Below are positions 14,768 to 20,296 of a stretch of 36,961 nucleotides of DNA, in pieces. The notes under the pieces are model-generated. The model did no database searches. It was not told where the DNA came from and saw nothing but the letters and a program-made list of their open reading frames with translations. The first letter of the stretch is position 1. Each line of letters starts with the position of its first letter. The stretch lies in the IMG/VR virus record IMGVR_UViG_3300049893_001519, positions 1-36,961 of that record, one strand, 5' to 3'. The position numbers and the translations under genes were made by a program. Source of the stretch: a virus.

Positions 14768-14820
14768 TTCAGTATACCGAATATTTTACTTGCCTTCGGG
14801 CATCTGAATCAGTATACTGA
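14768..14820. promoter_or_regulatory. Paired palindromic operators between regulator and early operon
   Basis: TTCAGTATACCGAA (14768-14781) and TCAGTATACTGA (14809-14820) share a GTATAC centre, and the two centres are exactly 40 bp apart, close to four helical turns. The right one is a perfect 12-bp palindrome. It is flanked by a direct repeat CTGAATCAGTA (14804-14814 and 14817-14827). The left one contains TATACT read leftward and the right one contains TATACT read rightward, so each palindrome covers a potential -10 of one divergent promoter. This is the expected geometry for cooperative repression by the XRE protein encoded next to it. Confidence 0.7.
14790..14818 (+). promoter_or_regulatory. 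Candidate early promoter for the rightward operon
   Basis: TTGCCT (14790-14795) and TATACT (14813-14818) are separated by the optimal 17 bases, and the -10 lies inside the right-hand palindrome. Transcription would start near 14825, about 40 bases before the first early gene. A repressor bound to the palindrome would block it. Confidence 0.65.
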
Positions 14821-14862
14821 ATCAGTAAGTAGAAGTCAAAGAGAAAGATTAGAGCAGCTAAA

Positions 14863-15102
14863 ATGAAAACCGAACTAGACCAACTAAAGGAAGACCTCCA
14901 AAGCGCATGGGAAAAAATCGAGCTCTACGAATCGGAGCTGCTGTATTCCGGCATCGCGGTGAAATGTGCGCGCTGCGGCGATGTGGTGCTCCAAGATAGA
15001 GCGCATGTTTTTAAGGGTGCGCTCGCACATCATAAGTGCTGCTCTGAGGATTGCGCACACTATATGCAGATCGATGAAGAGAGGAACGGCCCATGGTACT
15101 AG
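14863..15102 (+). CDS. Small zinc-finger-like early protein
   Basis: The product is 79 residues. An N-terminal coiled-coil helix (1-28) precedes a Cys/His-rich part: C35-A-R-C38, then H56-H57-K-C59-C60-S-E-D-C64 and H66. This suggests a single zinc site, probably C35, C38, C60 and C64. It is the first gene of the rightward operon after the repressible promoter, a usual place for small host-takeover or regulatory proteins. The Shine-Dalgarno is weak. No named family is recognised. Confidence 0.6.
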   Translation: MKTELDQLKEDLQSAWEKIELYESELLYSGIAVKCARCGDVVLQDRAHVFKGALAHHKCCSEDCAHYMQIDEERNGPWY

Positions 15103-15164
15103 GTTTTTTGAGTGTGGTTTTTTTAATTAGCGCGAGCATTTATTTGAGCGGGGGTAAGCTATGA
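15093..15164 (+). CDS. 23-residue single-membrane-span microprotein
   Basis: The frame reads M-V-L-G-F-L-S-V-V-F-L-I-S-A-S-I-Y-L-S-G-G-K-L, almost entirely one hydrophobic helix. AGAGGA lies 7 bases before the ATG. The start overlaps the end of the upstream gene, and its TGA overlaps the next ATG as ATGA, the junction type used throughout this operon. That double fit argues it is a real gene although it is too short for normal callers. It probably sits in the inner membrane, role unknown. Confidence 0.6.
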   Translation: MVLGFLSVVFLISASIYLSGGKL

Positions 15165-15349
15165 AACATAAACAGCAATTTAGGGTCGTTTGGTACGAGG
15201 AGCAAAGCCGTTACTTTACCTCAAAGCAAAAGGCATTAACGCACATTCAAAAGCTTTCTAACACCAAGGGCGTGCATGGTATCGCGCTGGAAACGCCCAA
15301 CACCGATCCAAATGTTTCGGGTCATACTATCAGGAAGGTGTTCGTATGA
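15161..15349 (+). CDS. Small early protein of unknown function
   Basis: The product is 62 residues. Strand-like segments (Q-F-R-V-V-W-Y-E) and a Lys-rich helix (S-K-Q-K-A-L-T-H-I-Q-K-L) suggest a small alpha/beta fold. A run of five G at good distance serves as ribosome site, and both ends are ATGA-coupled to the microprotein upstream and the Gp157 gene downstream. No family is recognised. Confidence 0.6.
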   Translation: MKHKQQFRVVWYEEQSRYFTSKQKALTHIQKLSNTKGVHGIALETPNTDPNVSGHTIRKVFV

Positions 15350-15825
15350 AACTCTACGAAATCTCAGAGCGCCTGCGCGCACTAATCGACTCGATCGACA
15401 GCGCCGAGACGCCCGAGGCATATGAAGCGGCGCAAGCTGAAATCGAGCGGACGCTATTAACACGCGATGAGAAACTCGAAGCATGCTGCGCATACGACCG
15501 TGAGCTACGCGCCGAGATCGAGGTCCTAGAAGGGGAGATAGGGCGGCTCAAAGACCTTAAGACCGCAGCCGAGAAAAAGCTTACCGCATGGCGCGAGTAC
15601 ATGGCGCGCTGTGTTGGTGTAGGGGAGAAGTGGAAATCCGCGAAATTCTCGATCGGCTGGCGGAAGAGTAGGGGGGTGATAGTGACAGACGGCACGCAGA
15701 TACCTAGCATTTACTTACGAGAAAAAATCGAGATCGACCGCGAGACGTTAAAGAAAGATTTAGAATGTGGCGCGACGATTCCCGGCGCGCTGCTAGAGGA
15801 ACGCAATAACATTCAAATTAGATGA
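15346..15825 (+). CDS. Siphovirus Gp157 family protein
   Basis: The product is 159 residues. The M-K-L-Y-E-I-S-E-R-L-R-A-L-I-D start, the long Glu/Lys coiled coil (about 25-85) and the C-terminal beta part match the Gp157 family (Pfam Sipho_Gp157). The C-terminal signature includes I-P-S-I-Y-L-R-E-K-I-E-I-D-R-E-T-L-K-K-D-L and I-P-G-A-L-L-E-E. Members were linked to phage resistance in Streptococcus thermophilus and are regularly found next to single-strand annealing proteins. Here the RecT/Bet gene follows at once. The family length agrees. A role in recombination or replication is inferred from context. Confidence 0.85.
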   Translation: MKLYEISERLRALIDSIDSAETPEAYEAAQAEIERTLLTRDEKLEACCAYDRELRAEIEVLEGEIGRLKDLKTAAEKKLTAWREYMARCVGVGEKWKSAKFSIGWRKSRGVIVTDGTQIPSIYLREKIEIDRETLKKDLECGATIPGALLEERNNIQIR

Positions 15826-15833
15826 GGCATAAA

Positions 15834-16616
15834 ATGGAAGAAAAGGGGCTTGTTAATTATACTGATCCGAGCGTGATCGAAACGCTAAAGAAAACCGTTG
15901 CGGCTGGCGCGAGCGCTGAAGAATTTGCGATGTTTACGCAGTTCTGCAAATCAACGGGGCTAAATCCTTTCAAAAAAGAAATTTGGTTTATCAAAACTCA
16001 GAACCGGGTACAGCTCATGACCGGCATCAACGGCTATTGGGCTATCGCAAACAAGCACCCGCAGTTTGATGGCACCGAGCAAGAAATTGCGACAACGCCG
16101 CAAGGCGATATCGTGAGCGCTACATGCAAAGTCTATCGCAAAGACAGGCGCTTTCCTTCGGTGGGCATCGCGCTCATGAAGGAGTATAAAAAAAGTACGC
16201 CTATTTGGTCGCAGATGCCAAGTGTTATGTTGATGAAGTGCGCCGAATCAATCGCGCTGCGGAAAGCCTTCCCGCAGGAACTAAACGGGCTTTACACAGA
16301 AGAAGAGATGCCGCGTGAGTATGCAGCCGCGCCAGCAGTCGCGGAACCGAAAGCGCCTGCGGTTCTGCCCGCTGATGACATTATCGAGCAAGGGCCGTTT
16401 TATTATGATATTTCTACCATGCCGCCCGCCGCGAAGAAAAAAGCGCTTGCTTATCTTGGGAAGCAAGAGGGGATCGAGGAATGGCTTGTCGATAGCGTCT
16501 ATATCTCTGATGTGCCGCTCAAGAAGCTCATTAACTATCGGATCGATAAGCTACCGGCGCGCCCGAACGATCCGCTCGATGAGCAGCTGCAGCAGTTTTT
16601 AGAGCAACCCGTGTAA
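15834..16616 (+). CDS. bet: RecT/Bet family single-strand annealing protein
   Basis: From the ATG at 15834 the product is 260 residues. I prefer this start because GAGG lies 6 bases before it, though an ATG at 15822 overlaps the upstream stop as ATGA. The core resembles lambda Bet and related proteins: F-C-K-S-T-G-L-N-P-F-K-K-E-I-W, M-T-G-I-N-G-Y-W-A-I-A, A-T-C-K-V-Y-R-K-D-R-R and M-L-M-K-C-A-E-S-I-A-L-R-K-A-F-P. It coats single strands and anneals complementary DNA during recombination-dependent replication. The last ~90 residues form a less conserved tail, often used for SSB contacts. No lambda-type exonuclease is obvious; the DUF1064 protein might serve. Confidence 0.9.
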   Translation: MEEKGLVNYTDPSVIETLKKTVAAGASAEEFAMFTQFCKSTGLNPFKKEIWFIKTQNRVQLMTGINGYWAIANKHPQFDGTEQEIATTPQGDIVSATCKVYRKDRRFPSVGIALMKEYKKSTPIWSQMPSVMLMKCAESIALRKAFPQELNGLYTEEEMPREYAAAPAVAEPKAPAVLPADDIIEQGPFYYDISTMPPAAKKKALAYLGKQEGIEEWLVDSVYISDVPLKKLINYRIDKLPARPNDPLDEQLQQFLEQPV

Positions 16617-16640
16617 CGTAACGGATTAATAGGTTCAATC

Positions 16641-16865
16641 ATGAGATATCTGCATAAAACTATGAGCTTTTCTGAGGATGAATTGCTTGACTACCTCAGA
16701 AGAGAAATCAAATTTGGTACTAACGTCTCTGACTTAGCCAAGCAGTTAAATGTATCACGCTCATATATGAGTGAGGTACTTAACAAAAAGCGCGGCATCG
16801 GAGACGCAATTATCGCAGCACTGGGCATGGAAAAATGCTTCAGAAAAATTAAGAAATTGGTTTAA
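16641..16865 (+). CDS. Small XRE-type helix-turn-helix regulator
   Basis: The product is 74 residues. Residues about 25-60 form a helix-turn-helix: V-S-D-L-A-K-Q-L-N-V-S-R-S-Y-M-S-E-V-L-N-K-K-R-G-I-G-D. It would bind DNA as a Cro-like dimer. It lies after the recombination genes and before a terminator-like hairpin, so it could control the early promoter or feed back on the regulator operon. TAGG lies 7 bases before the ATG. Confidence 0.75.
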   Translation: MRYLHKTMSFSEDELLDYLRREIKFGTNVSDLAKQLNVSRSYMSEVLNKKRGIGDAIIAALGMEKCFRKIKKLV

Positions 16866-16866
16866 C

Positions 16867-16887
16867 GGGCACTAATGCCCATTTTTT
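16867..16887 (+). terminator. Intrinsic terminator or attenuator after the HTH gene
   Basis: GGGCA (16867-16871) and TGCCC (16876-16880) form a stem with a 4-base loop, followed by six T (16882-16887). The stem is short, so readthrough is likely. The strong ribosome site of the next gene (AAGGAGG) begins right after the T-run, so this element may tune expression of everything downstream. Confidence 0.6.
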
Positions 16888-16899
16888 AAGGAGGTTGTT

Positions 16900-17085
16900 A
16901 TGGAAACGAATCGAGAGGCGCAGCTAGTGAGAATGAGCGCAGCAGTGATCGCGGCCGTGTTAGTGATGGAGTTTTTAACCGCCTGTAGCTCGGGCGGCTA
17001 TGTACAGCTAGGCTGGATTCCAGTCACGCAAGTTGATGACCACCACGGGCACGACGCGAACAAACCGGAGACTAAGCGATATTAA
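16900..17085 (+). CDS. Small putative lipoprotein
   Basis: The product is 61 residues. A hydrophobic segment (13-28) ends in the lipobox-like L-T-A-C with Cys29, followed by S-S-G-G, typical of lipoprotein junctions. The n-region is unusually long and a Glu (residue 24) interrupts the hydrophobic core, so processing may be poor. The mature part has a His-rich patch (D-D-H-H-G-H-D). The Shine-Dalgarno AAGGAGG is excellent. The function is unknown. Confidence 0.6.
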   Translation: METNREAQLVRMSAAVIAAVLVMEFLTACSSGGYVQLGWIPVTQVDDHHGHDANKPETKRY

Positions 17086-17160
17086 CCCCTTGGAGCGACA
17101 GCGACAGTGAAGCTGCGAGGGATGCCGCGCTTGTACAGGCGGCTTTTTATGGAGAAGGTT

Positions 17161-17517
17161 ATGGAAGAACGACGAAACGCAGGAGTATTCGAGTTAAGAC
17201 CGCACATGCGGCTATTTAGAATTCCCGGCTGGCTGCGCATGGCGACACTACTTACGATTGCGGTAGCCTTTTTAGTCTCAGGCAAATACACCTGCGATTG
17301 GGTGATGTCAGAATGGCAGCGTGTAAAGCAAGCGCAGATTGAGCGGTGGATTGAGGAAGACTTGCAGCGCCGTGAGGTAACGGTGAGCGGCCGAGATGTG
17401 AAGCTAACAGAGGTTCAGAGTAAGGATCTCGTACATGTCGCCGAAAGGCTTGCCCTGCAGCACGAGGCATGCCGCCGCGACATTGAAGAGCTTAAGAATT
17501 ATATCTCTGCGTTCTGA
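17161..17517 (+). CDS. Single-span membrane protein with coiled-coil domain
   Basis: From the ATG at 17161, where GGAG lies 6 bases upstream, the product is 118 residues; ATG 17149 and GTG 17107 are alternatives. A basic N-terminal part (about 1-30) precedes one membrane helix (M-A-T-L-L-T-I-A-V-A-F-L-V-S-G), then a charged, helical domain of about 65 residues with several Arg/Glu pairs. The topology is N-in by the positive-inside rule. No family is recognised; a membrane-anchored scaffold or spanin-like role are both open. Confidence 0.6.
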   Translation: MEERRNAGVFELRPHMRLFRIPGWLRMATLLTIAVAFLVSGKYTCDWVMSEWQRVKQAQIERWIEEDLQRREVTVSGRDVKLTEVQSKDLVHVAERLALQHEACRRDIEELKNYISAF

Positions 17518-17635
17518 TCTGTCGGCACGAGTAGATACGGGGCGGCACGTGTCCCGTGGTTGCGCGTATTTTTTGGAATAATGTTCTTTTTTGGAGTTAG
17601 TATGCATTTTTTATGCTACAACACGCGAGGCTCAT

Positions 17636-18028
17636 ATGAGACACGCATACGCCGGGCTTTCTGGCCCCGACCTTGAAAAAATGGGTATCGTTTTAGACCA
17701 AGGGATCAAATTCCTTGAGTCGCTGCAGACCGCCGCCGCAGCCTTCCGGGCGGGAATACACGAGCTTGAGCGCTATCGAGAGTCGATAGCCAGTGGAACA
17801 ATCAATCTAGACTGGAATGAAGCCTTGAAAAAACTCGCGGAAACAGACCCGGCCGTATACACCGCTTGCCAAGGGGCCGAGCTAGTCAAATTCGACATGG
17901 GACGGCTGGATCTTAGAGCAAGCGGTCAGCAGTACAGCACGCTCTCAATCTTTCGCTCGCGGCTTGAGGCGTTTCTTCGCGAACAATTCGGCGCATCCTT
18001 CAAAGTTCGTATAAAAACACAAAATTAG
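17636..18028 (+). CDS. Early protein of unknown function
   Basis: From the ATG at 17636, 5 bases after GAGG, the product is 130 residues; a TTG 45 bases earlier is weaker. It is mostly helical (E-K-M-G-I-V-L-D-Q-G-I-K-F-L-E-S-L-Q and the L-E-R-Y-R-E-S-I region), with a short beta part near the end. It precedes the replication gene by 174 bases. The 118 bases before it contain only T-rich sequence and a small ATGCAT/ATGC dyad. Confidence 0.55.
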   Translation: MRHAYAGLSGPDLEKMGIVLDQGIKFLESLQTAAAAFRAGIHELERYRESIASGTINLDWNEALKKLAETDPAVYTACQGAELVKFDMGRLDLRASGQQYSTLSIFRSRLEAFLREQFGASFKVRIKTQN

Positions 18029-18031
18029 TTA

Positions 18032-18061
18032 TTGCAGAAAAGTAGGCAAATGGTTTATAAG
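18032..18061 (+). promoter_or_regulatory. Candidate promoter for the replication gene
   Basis: TTGCAG (18032-18037) and TATAAG (18056-18061) lie 18 bases apart, directly after the stop of the preceding gene. This would give a leader of about 135 bases before the replication gene, containing the GGGGCTTA hairpin. The -35 is only a partial match. Confidence 0.4.
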
Positions 18062-18141
18062 GTTTTTACGTCATTTTAAGTTCATCAGTTTTCTAGCGAC
18101 TGCGAACCTAAAATTGATCTGAAACCGACAGCCTGGCGCAT

Positions 18142-18212
18142 AAAAAAAGGGGCTTATTTCTAAGCCCCAAAGTGCGCAGGCTCGCTGAATGAGTGACCAT
18201 TCATGAGTGCAC
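18142..18212 (-). ncRNA. Candidate antisense RNA over the replication gene's start
   Basis: Leftward, TTGTAA (18243-18248) and TATTAT (18219-18224) lie 18 bases apart and would start RNA near 18212. About 45-70 bases on is a model intrinsic terminator: GGGGCTTA and TAAGCCCC (18149-18168) pair perfectly around a GAAA tetraloop in the RNA, followed by seven U (18142-18148). No leftward gene exists here for this terminator to serve. The ~70-nt transcript would be complementary to the start codon (18203) and leader of the replication gene. A complementary hairpin pair (TGAATG/CATTCA, 18186-18203) lies within it. This resembles lambda OOP in size and place, and plasmid CopA in target. Confidence 0.55.
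18189..18206 (+). CDS. Five-codon leader ORF coupled to the replication gene
   Basis: ATG-AGT-GAC-CAT-TCA-TGA encodes M-S-D-H-S, and its stop overlaps the replication gene's start (TCATGA). A modest GCAGG lies 8 bases upstream of it, while the replication gene itself has no clear Shine-Dalgarno. Ribosomes finishing this ORF could re-initiate on the gene, as the tap leader does for repA in plasmid R1. It is very short and so could be accidental. Confidence 0.35.
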   Translation: MSDHS

Positions 18213-19078
18213 AAGAAGATAATACACCAAAAAACACACCGCTTACAACTGTTTTACTGCCCGCAAGCCTTTTTTCGTGGCCTGAAGTTCAGGCAGTTGT
18301 AACGGAACATAAAGCACTTGCATACGCCCTTCTTTCTCCTTTACTGCTTTTAATCGGTGAGCGAGGCGGAGAGGCTTCAGCGCTAACCATTAGCGCACTT
18401 GGGAAGGTTCTCGGAATCCCGAACGTTTTAGAAATCGTCGACGCATTTATCGAGACCGGGATTCTCTATAGACACAACGATCAAATCCGCTCTCGGATTA
18501 TCGATGACAATATCCGGCAGATCCTAGCTAAACGGAATGACTGGGCTGAACAAAAACGGGTAGTTAGGTCAAATGTCCATACGGACTCCGTGAGTATCTG
18601 TGCGGAGTCCAACGGACTCCGCGAGATTCTACCTGTGTCTAGAACCAGAACCAGAACCAGAACCAGAAATATAGAACCAGAACCAGAACCAGAACTAGAA
18701 CCAGAACTAGAACCAAAACCAGAACCAGAACCAAAACCAGAACCGGAAGGGGGGGGATGCAATGCGCAGGAAACCTTACCGCACGCCAAAATACCAAAAC
18801 CGCCACCGGGTTTCCGCGAAGGCTGCAAGCCTTGGGGACACTACCAACACGTATGGCTTACCGACGCTGAACGCGCCGAATTAATTGAGAAATTTGGGCT
18901 ATCCTCATACCAGAGTTGCGTTATCGGTCTCGATACCGGCATCGAAAATAAACAAAAAAAATACTTAGGCTACGTGAACCATTGCGCATGCATACGCAAC
19001 TGGTGCGTGAAAGATCAGAAGCAATTTAACAGCAGCGCTGAGCTGACACGGATTCGAGCGGATATCATGCGGAGATAG
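18203..19078 (+). CDS. Replisome-organizer-like replication initiation protein
   Basis: The product is 291 residues. The N-terminal ~115 residues look like a winged-helix replication domain (L-F-S-W-P-E-V-Q then A-L-T-I-S-A-L-G-K-V-L-G-I-P). A hinge of R-T and then E-P repeats (about 147-187) follows. The C-terminal ~85 residues have the pattern of phage helicase-loader/replisome-organizer tails (W-x-H-Y-Q-H-V-W-L-T-D-A-E-R-A-E-L-I-E-K-F-G, then K-Y-L-G-Y-V-N-H-C-A-C-I-R-N-W). It probably binds the origin and recruits the host helicase, since the phage encodes none. The hinge DNA carries the candidate origin repeats. Start-region control by antisense RNA is likely (separate entries). Confidence 0.75.
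   Translation: MSAQEDNTPKNTPLTTVLLPASLFSWPEVQAVVTEHKALAYALLSPLLLLIGERGGEASALTISALGKVLGIPNVLEIVDAFIETGILYRHNDQIRSRIIDDNIRQILAKRNDWAEQKRVVRSNVHTDSVSICAESNGLREILPVSRTRTRTRTRNIEPEPEPELEPELEPKPEPEPKPEPEGGGCNAQETLPHAKIPKPPPGFREGCKPWGHYQHVWLTDAERAELIEKFGLSSYQSCVIGLDTGIENKQKKYLGYVNHCACIRNWCVKDQKQFNSSAELTRIRADIMRR
18581..18622. repeat. GGACTCCG boxes and 9-bp hairpin inside the replication gene
   Basis: GCGGAGTCC (18602-18610) and GGACTCCGC (18614-18622) are exact reverse complements with a 3-base loop. A third copy, ACGGACTCCG, stands at 18581-18590. Directly repeated and inverted boxes next to a hexanucleotide array, inside an initiator gene, are typical of phage origins. The array starts 19 bases further on. 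Confidence 0.6.
18641..18746. repeat. AGAACC hexanucleotide array, candidate origin iterons
   Basis: About 17 copies of a 6-base unit (AGAACC and one-base variants) fill this stretch, broken near 18669-18673 by an ATAT insertion. The same unit is read in two frames: before the break as Arg-Thr, after it as Glu-Pro (with some Glu-Leu and Lys-Pro). The array falls in the hinge between the two domains of the initiator, where lambda O and many lactococcal and staphylococcal phages keep their origin. It is followed by a run of eight G (18749-18756) that keeps the downstream frame. Confidence 0.6.
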
Positions 19079-19084
19079 TTAAAA

Positions 19085-19372
19085 ATGGAAGATCGAAAAA
19101 GACCAACGAAGGATGAAAGAGAGCGATTTTTAAAGGGAGTGCGCCCTGACTTAGTGAATATCGCGGAAGCACAGGAAATGCCCGCTCACCTTCAGCCGCG
19201 CGTCGTTAAGGCGCAAGATCTCGATGGTGATGTTTTCTTAATCGCAAATCCGCTTCATTGGGCGTACTACGAGGACGTTTCGGGCGAGCGATTTTACAAG
19301 GTTCCAAGATCGAAGATGATCGCGCCATACAGCCGCAGTGCCGCAGTTCAAATTTATTCAGAATTAATTTAA
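19085..19372 (+). CDS. Early protein of unknown function
   Basis: The product is 95 residues, charged at the N-terminus (M-E-D-R-K-R-P-T-K-D-E-R-E-R-F), then a beta-rich half with several aromatic residues (W-A-Y-Y-E-D-V-S-G-E-R-F-Y-K-V-P). It follows the replication gene by 6 bases and precedes the SSB-tailed protein, so it may belong to the replication set. No family is recognised. Confidence 0.55.
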   Translation: MEDRKRPTKDERERFLKGVRPDLVNIAEAQEMPAHLQPRVVKAQDLDGDVFLIANPLHWAYYEDVSGERFYKVPRSKMIAPYSRSAAVQIYSELI

Positions 19373-19382
19373 TGAGGATTTT

Positions 19383-19673
19383 ATGGGCGCGCCTATAAAG
19401 AAATTTTGGGAGAAGGGAAATGAAATCGCAATTTGGAAAGACGAAAAATACGGCTATACGGCAAGTTATCGAAAAACATACAAAGATAAAAATACCGGCG
19501 AATACAAAACAAGCGCTAAATTATTTAGATCCGATTTAGAGAATCTACGCACTTGTATTAATAAGGCGCTCGCGTGGTGGGAATCTGAACCGAAAGACGA
19601 TGCGGAAAGAAAATCAGCGCCGGAGCCGAAGCACGAGCCACAGGCGTTTGATGACTCGGACATTCCATTTTAA
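19383..19673 (+). CDS. Single-stranded-DNA-binding-like protein with an SSB-type tail
   Basis: The product is 96 residues. Residues 1-67 form a small beta-sheet plus helix: W-E-K-G-N-E-I-A-I-W-K-D-E, T-A-S-Y-R-K-T-Y-K-D-K-N-T-G-E-Y-K-T-S, then L-E-N-L-R-T-C-I-N-K-A-L. This recalls small phage and archaeal proteins with PC4/YdbC-like DNA-binding folds. A disordered Pro/Glu/Lys linker leads to the terminus D-D-S-D-I-P-F. That acidic tail ending in I-P-F is the signature by which bacterial SSB recruits partner enzymes. GAGG lies 5 bases before the ATG. It likely takes the role of SSB in phage replication or recombination. Confidence 0.65.
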   Translation: MGAPIKKFWEKGNEIAIWKDEKYGYTASYRKTYKDKNTGEYKTSAKLFRSDLENLRTCINKALAWWESEPKDDAERKSAPEPKHEPQAFDDSDIPF

Positions 19674-19678
19674 CCATC

Positions 19679-19987
19679 ATGAACTTAATTGACTGCCTCC
19701 ACGATGTGCCAGCGGCGACGAAAGCCGCGTTTCTCGCATATCACAAGTCTAATCCCGAAGTGTGGCGCGAGTTCGAGCGCTTTGCATTGGAAGCTGCGAA
19801 CAAGCGCAAACACTATGGAGCGAAGTCGATCATGGAGCGCGTCAGATGGGAGAGCGAGATCGCGTACGGCAAAGATTTTAAAGCGAATAATAATTTTACA
19901 GCATATTACAGTCGCATATTCGCCGCGAAATATCCTTTATTCGATCTATTTGAATTCCGAAAGCTAAAAGGACTTAAGGCAGCATGA
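19679..19987 (+). CDS. Conserved phage protein of unknown function
   Basis: The product is 102 residues. The layout (F-L-A-Y-H-K-S-N-P-E-V-W-R-E-F-E-R-F-A-L-E-A, then R-K-H-Y-G-A-K-S-I-M-E-R-V-R-W-E, then N-N-N-F-T-A-Y-Y-S-R-I-F) matches a small protein found in many tailed phages beside replication and nuclease genes. To my knowledge it has no established function. Helical content and surface Arg/Lys suggest DNA or protein contact. It is ATGA-coupled to the next gene. Confidence 0.7.
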   Translation: MNLIDCLHDVPAATKAAFLAYHKSNPEVWREFERFALEAANKRKHYGAKSIMERVRWESEIAYGKDFKANNNFTAYYSRIFAAKYPLFDLFEFRKLKGLKAA

Positions 19988-20214
19988 CACGCGAAGCGTT
20001 AATAGAAATCATCGCCGACTGCCGCGCTCGCTTACTGCGCGGGTATTCGGGCGCACCGATGCGGTATTTGCCTGAGCATGAGGATCTCTGGGCGCAGGAC
20101 ATTAGAGATTTTATAGATTTTTGTTTGCGGTGTTTACCTTTAGCGGCAGAGGGCTATGTAAATGGACGAGCTGGATCAGATTCTCTTGGAAATGATCGAG
20201 GAAGAGAAGCGTAG
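19984..20214 (+). CDS. Small early protein of unknown function
   Basis: The product is 76 residues, mostly helical (M-T-R-E-A-L-I-E-I-I-A-D-C-R-A-R-L-L), with three Cys. Its last 17 codons overlap the start of the membrane microprotein at 20162 in another frame. The start is coupled to the gene before it by ATGA. No family is recognised. Confidence 0.5.
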   Translation: MTREALIEIIADCRARLLRGYSGAPMRYLPEHEDLWAQDIRDFIDFCLRCLPLAAEGYVNGRAGSDSLGNDRGREA

Positions 20215-20296
20215 TGTGCAAATGATAGGTTTTTGCTTTGTGCTGTTATCACTTTTAATTTTGGGGGTGACTATATGGATCTTTCTTCTGCAGTAA
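20162..20296 (+). CDS. 44-residue single-span membrane protein, overlapping both neighbours
   Basis: The frame begins M-D-E-L-D-Q-I-L-L-E-M-I-E-E-E-K-R and ends in one membrane helix (M-I-G-F-C-F-V-L-L-S-L-L-I-L-G-V-T-I-W). GAGGG lies 8 bases before the ATG. It overlaps the gene upstream by 53 bases and the next by 22, each in a different frame. The acidic cytosolic-type head plus a membrane tail is a plausible bitopic membrane protein. The function is unknown. Confidence 0.6.
   Translation: MDELDQILLEMIEEEKRSVQMIGFCFVLLSLLILGVTIWIFLLQ

Noticed and set aside
17581-17700. Short frame from ATG at 17581 or 17602
   Set aside because: It ends after a few dozen codons in a random-looking peptide and overlaps the better-supported gene at 17636.
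18641-18746. CRISPR array
   Set aside because: The unit is 6 bases with no spacers and lies inside a coding region in an open frame.
18749-18756. Frameshift at the run of eight G
   Set aside because: The frame continues into a conserved replisome-organizer-type C-terminus, so the count is probably correct, although slippage here remains possible.
18481-18828. Leftward Ser/Gly-repeat frame opposite the replication gene
   Set aside because: The repeat is the reverse reading of the AGAACC array and has no ribosome site.
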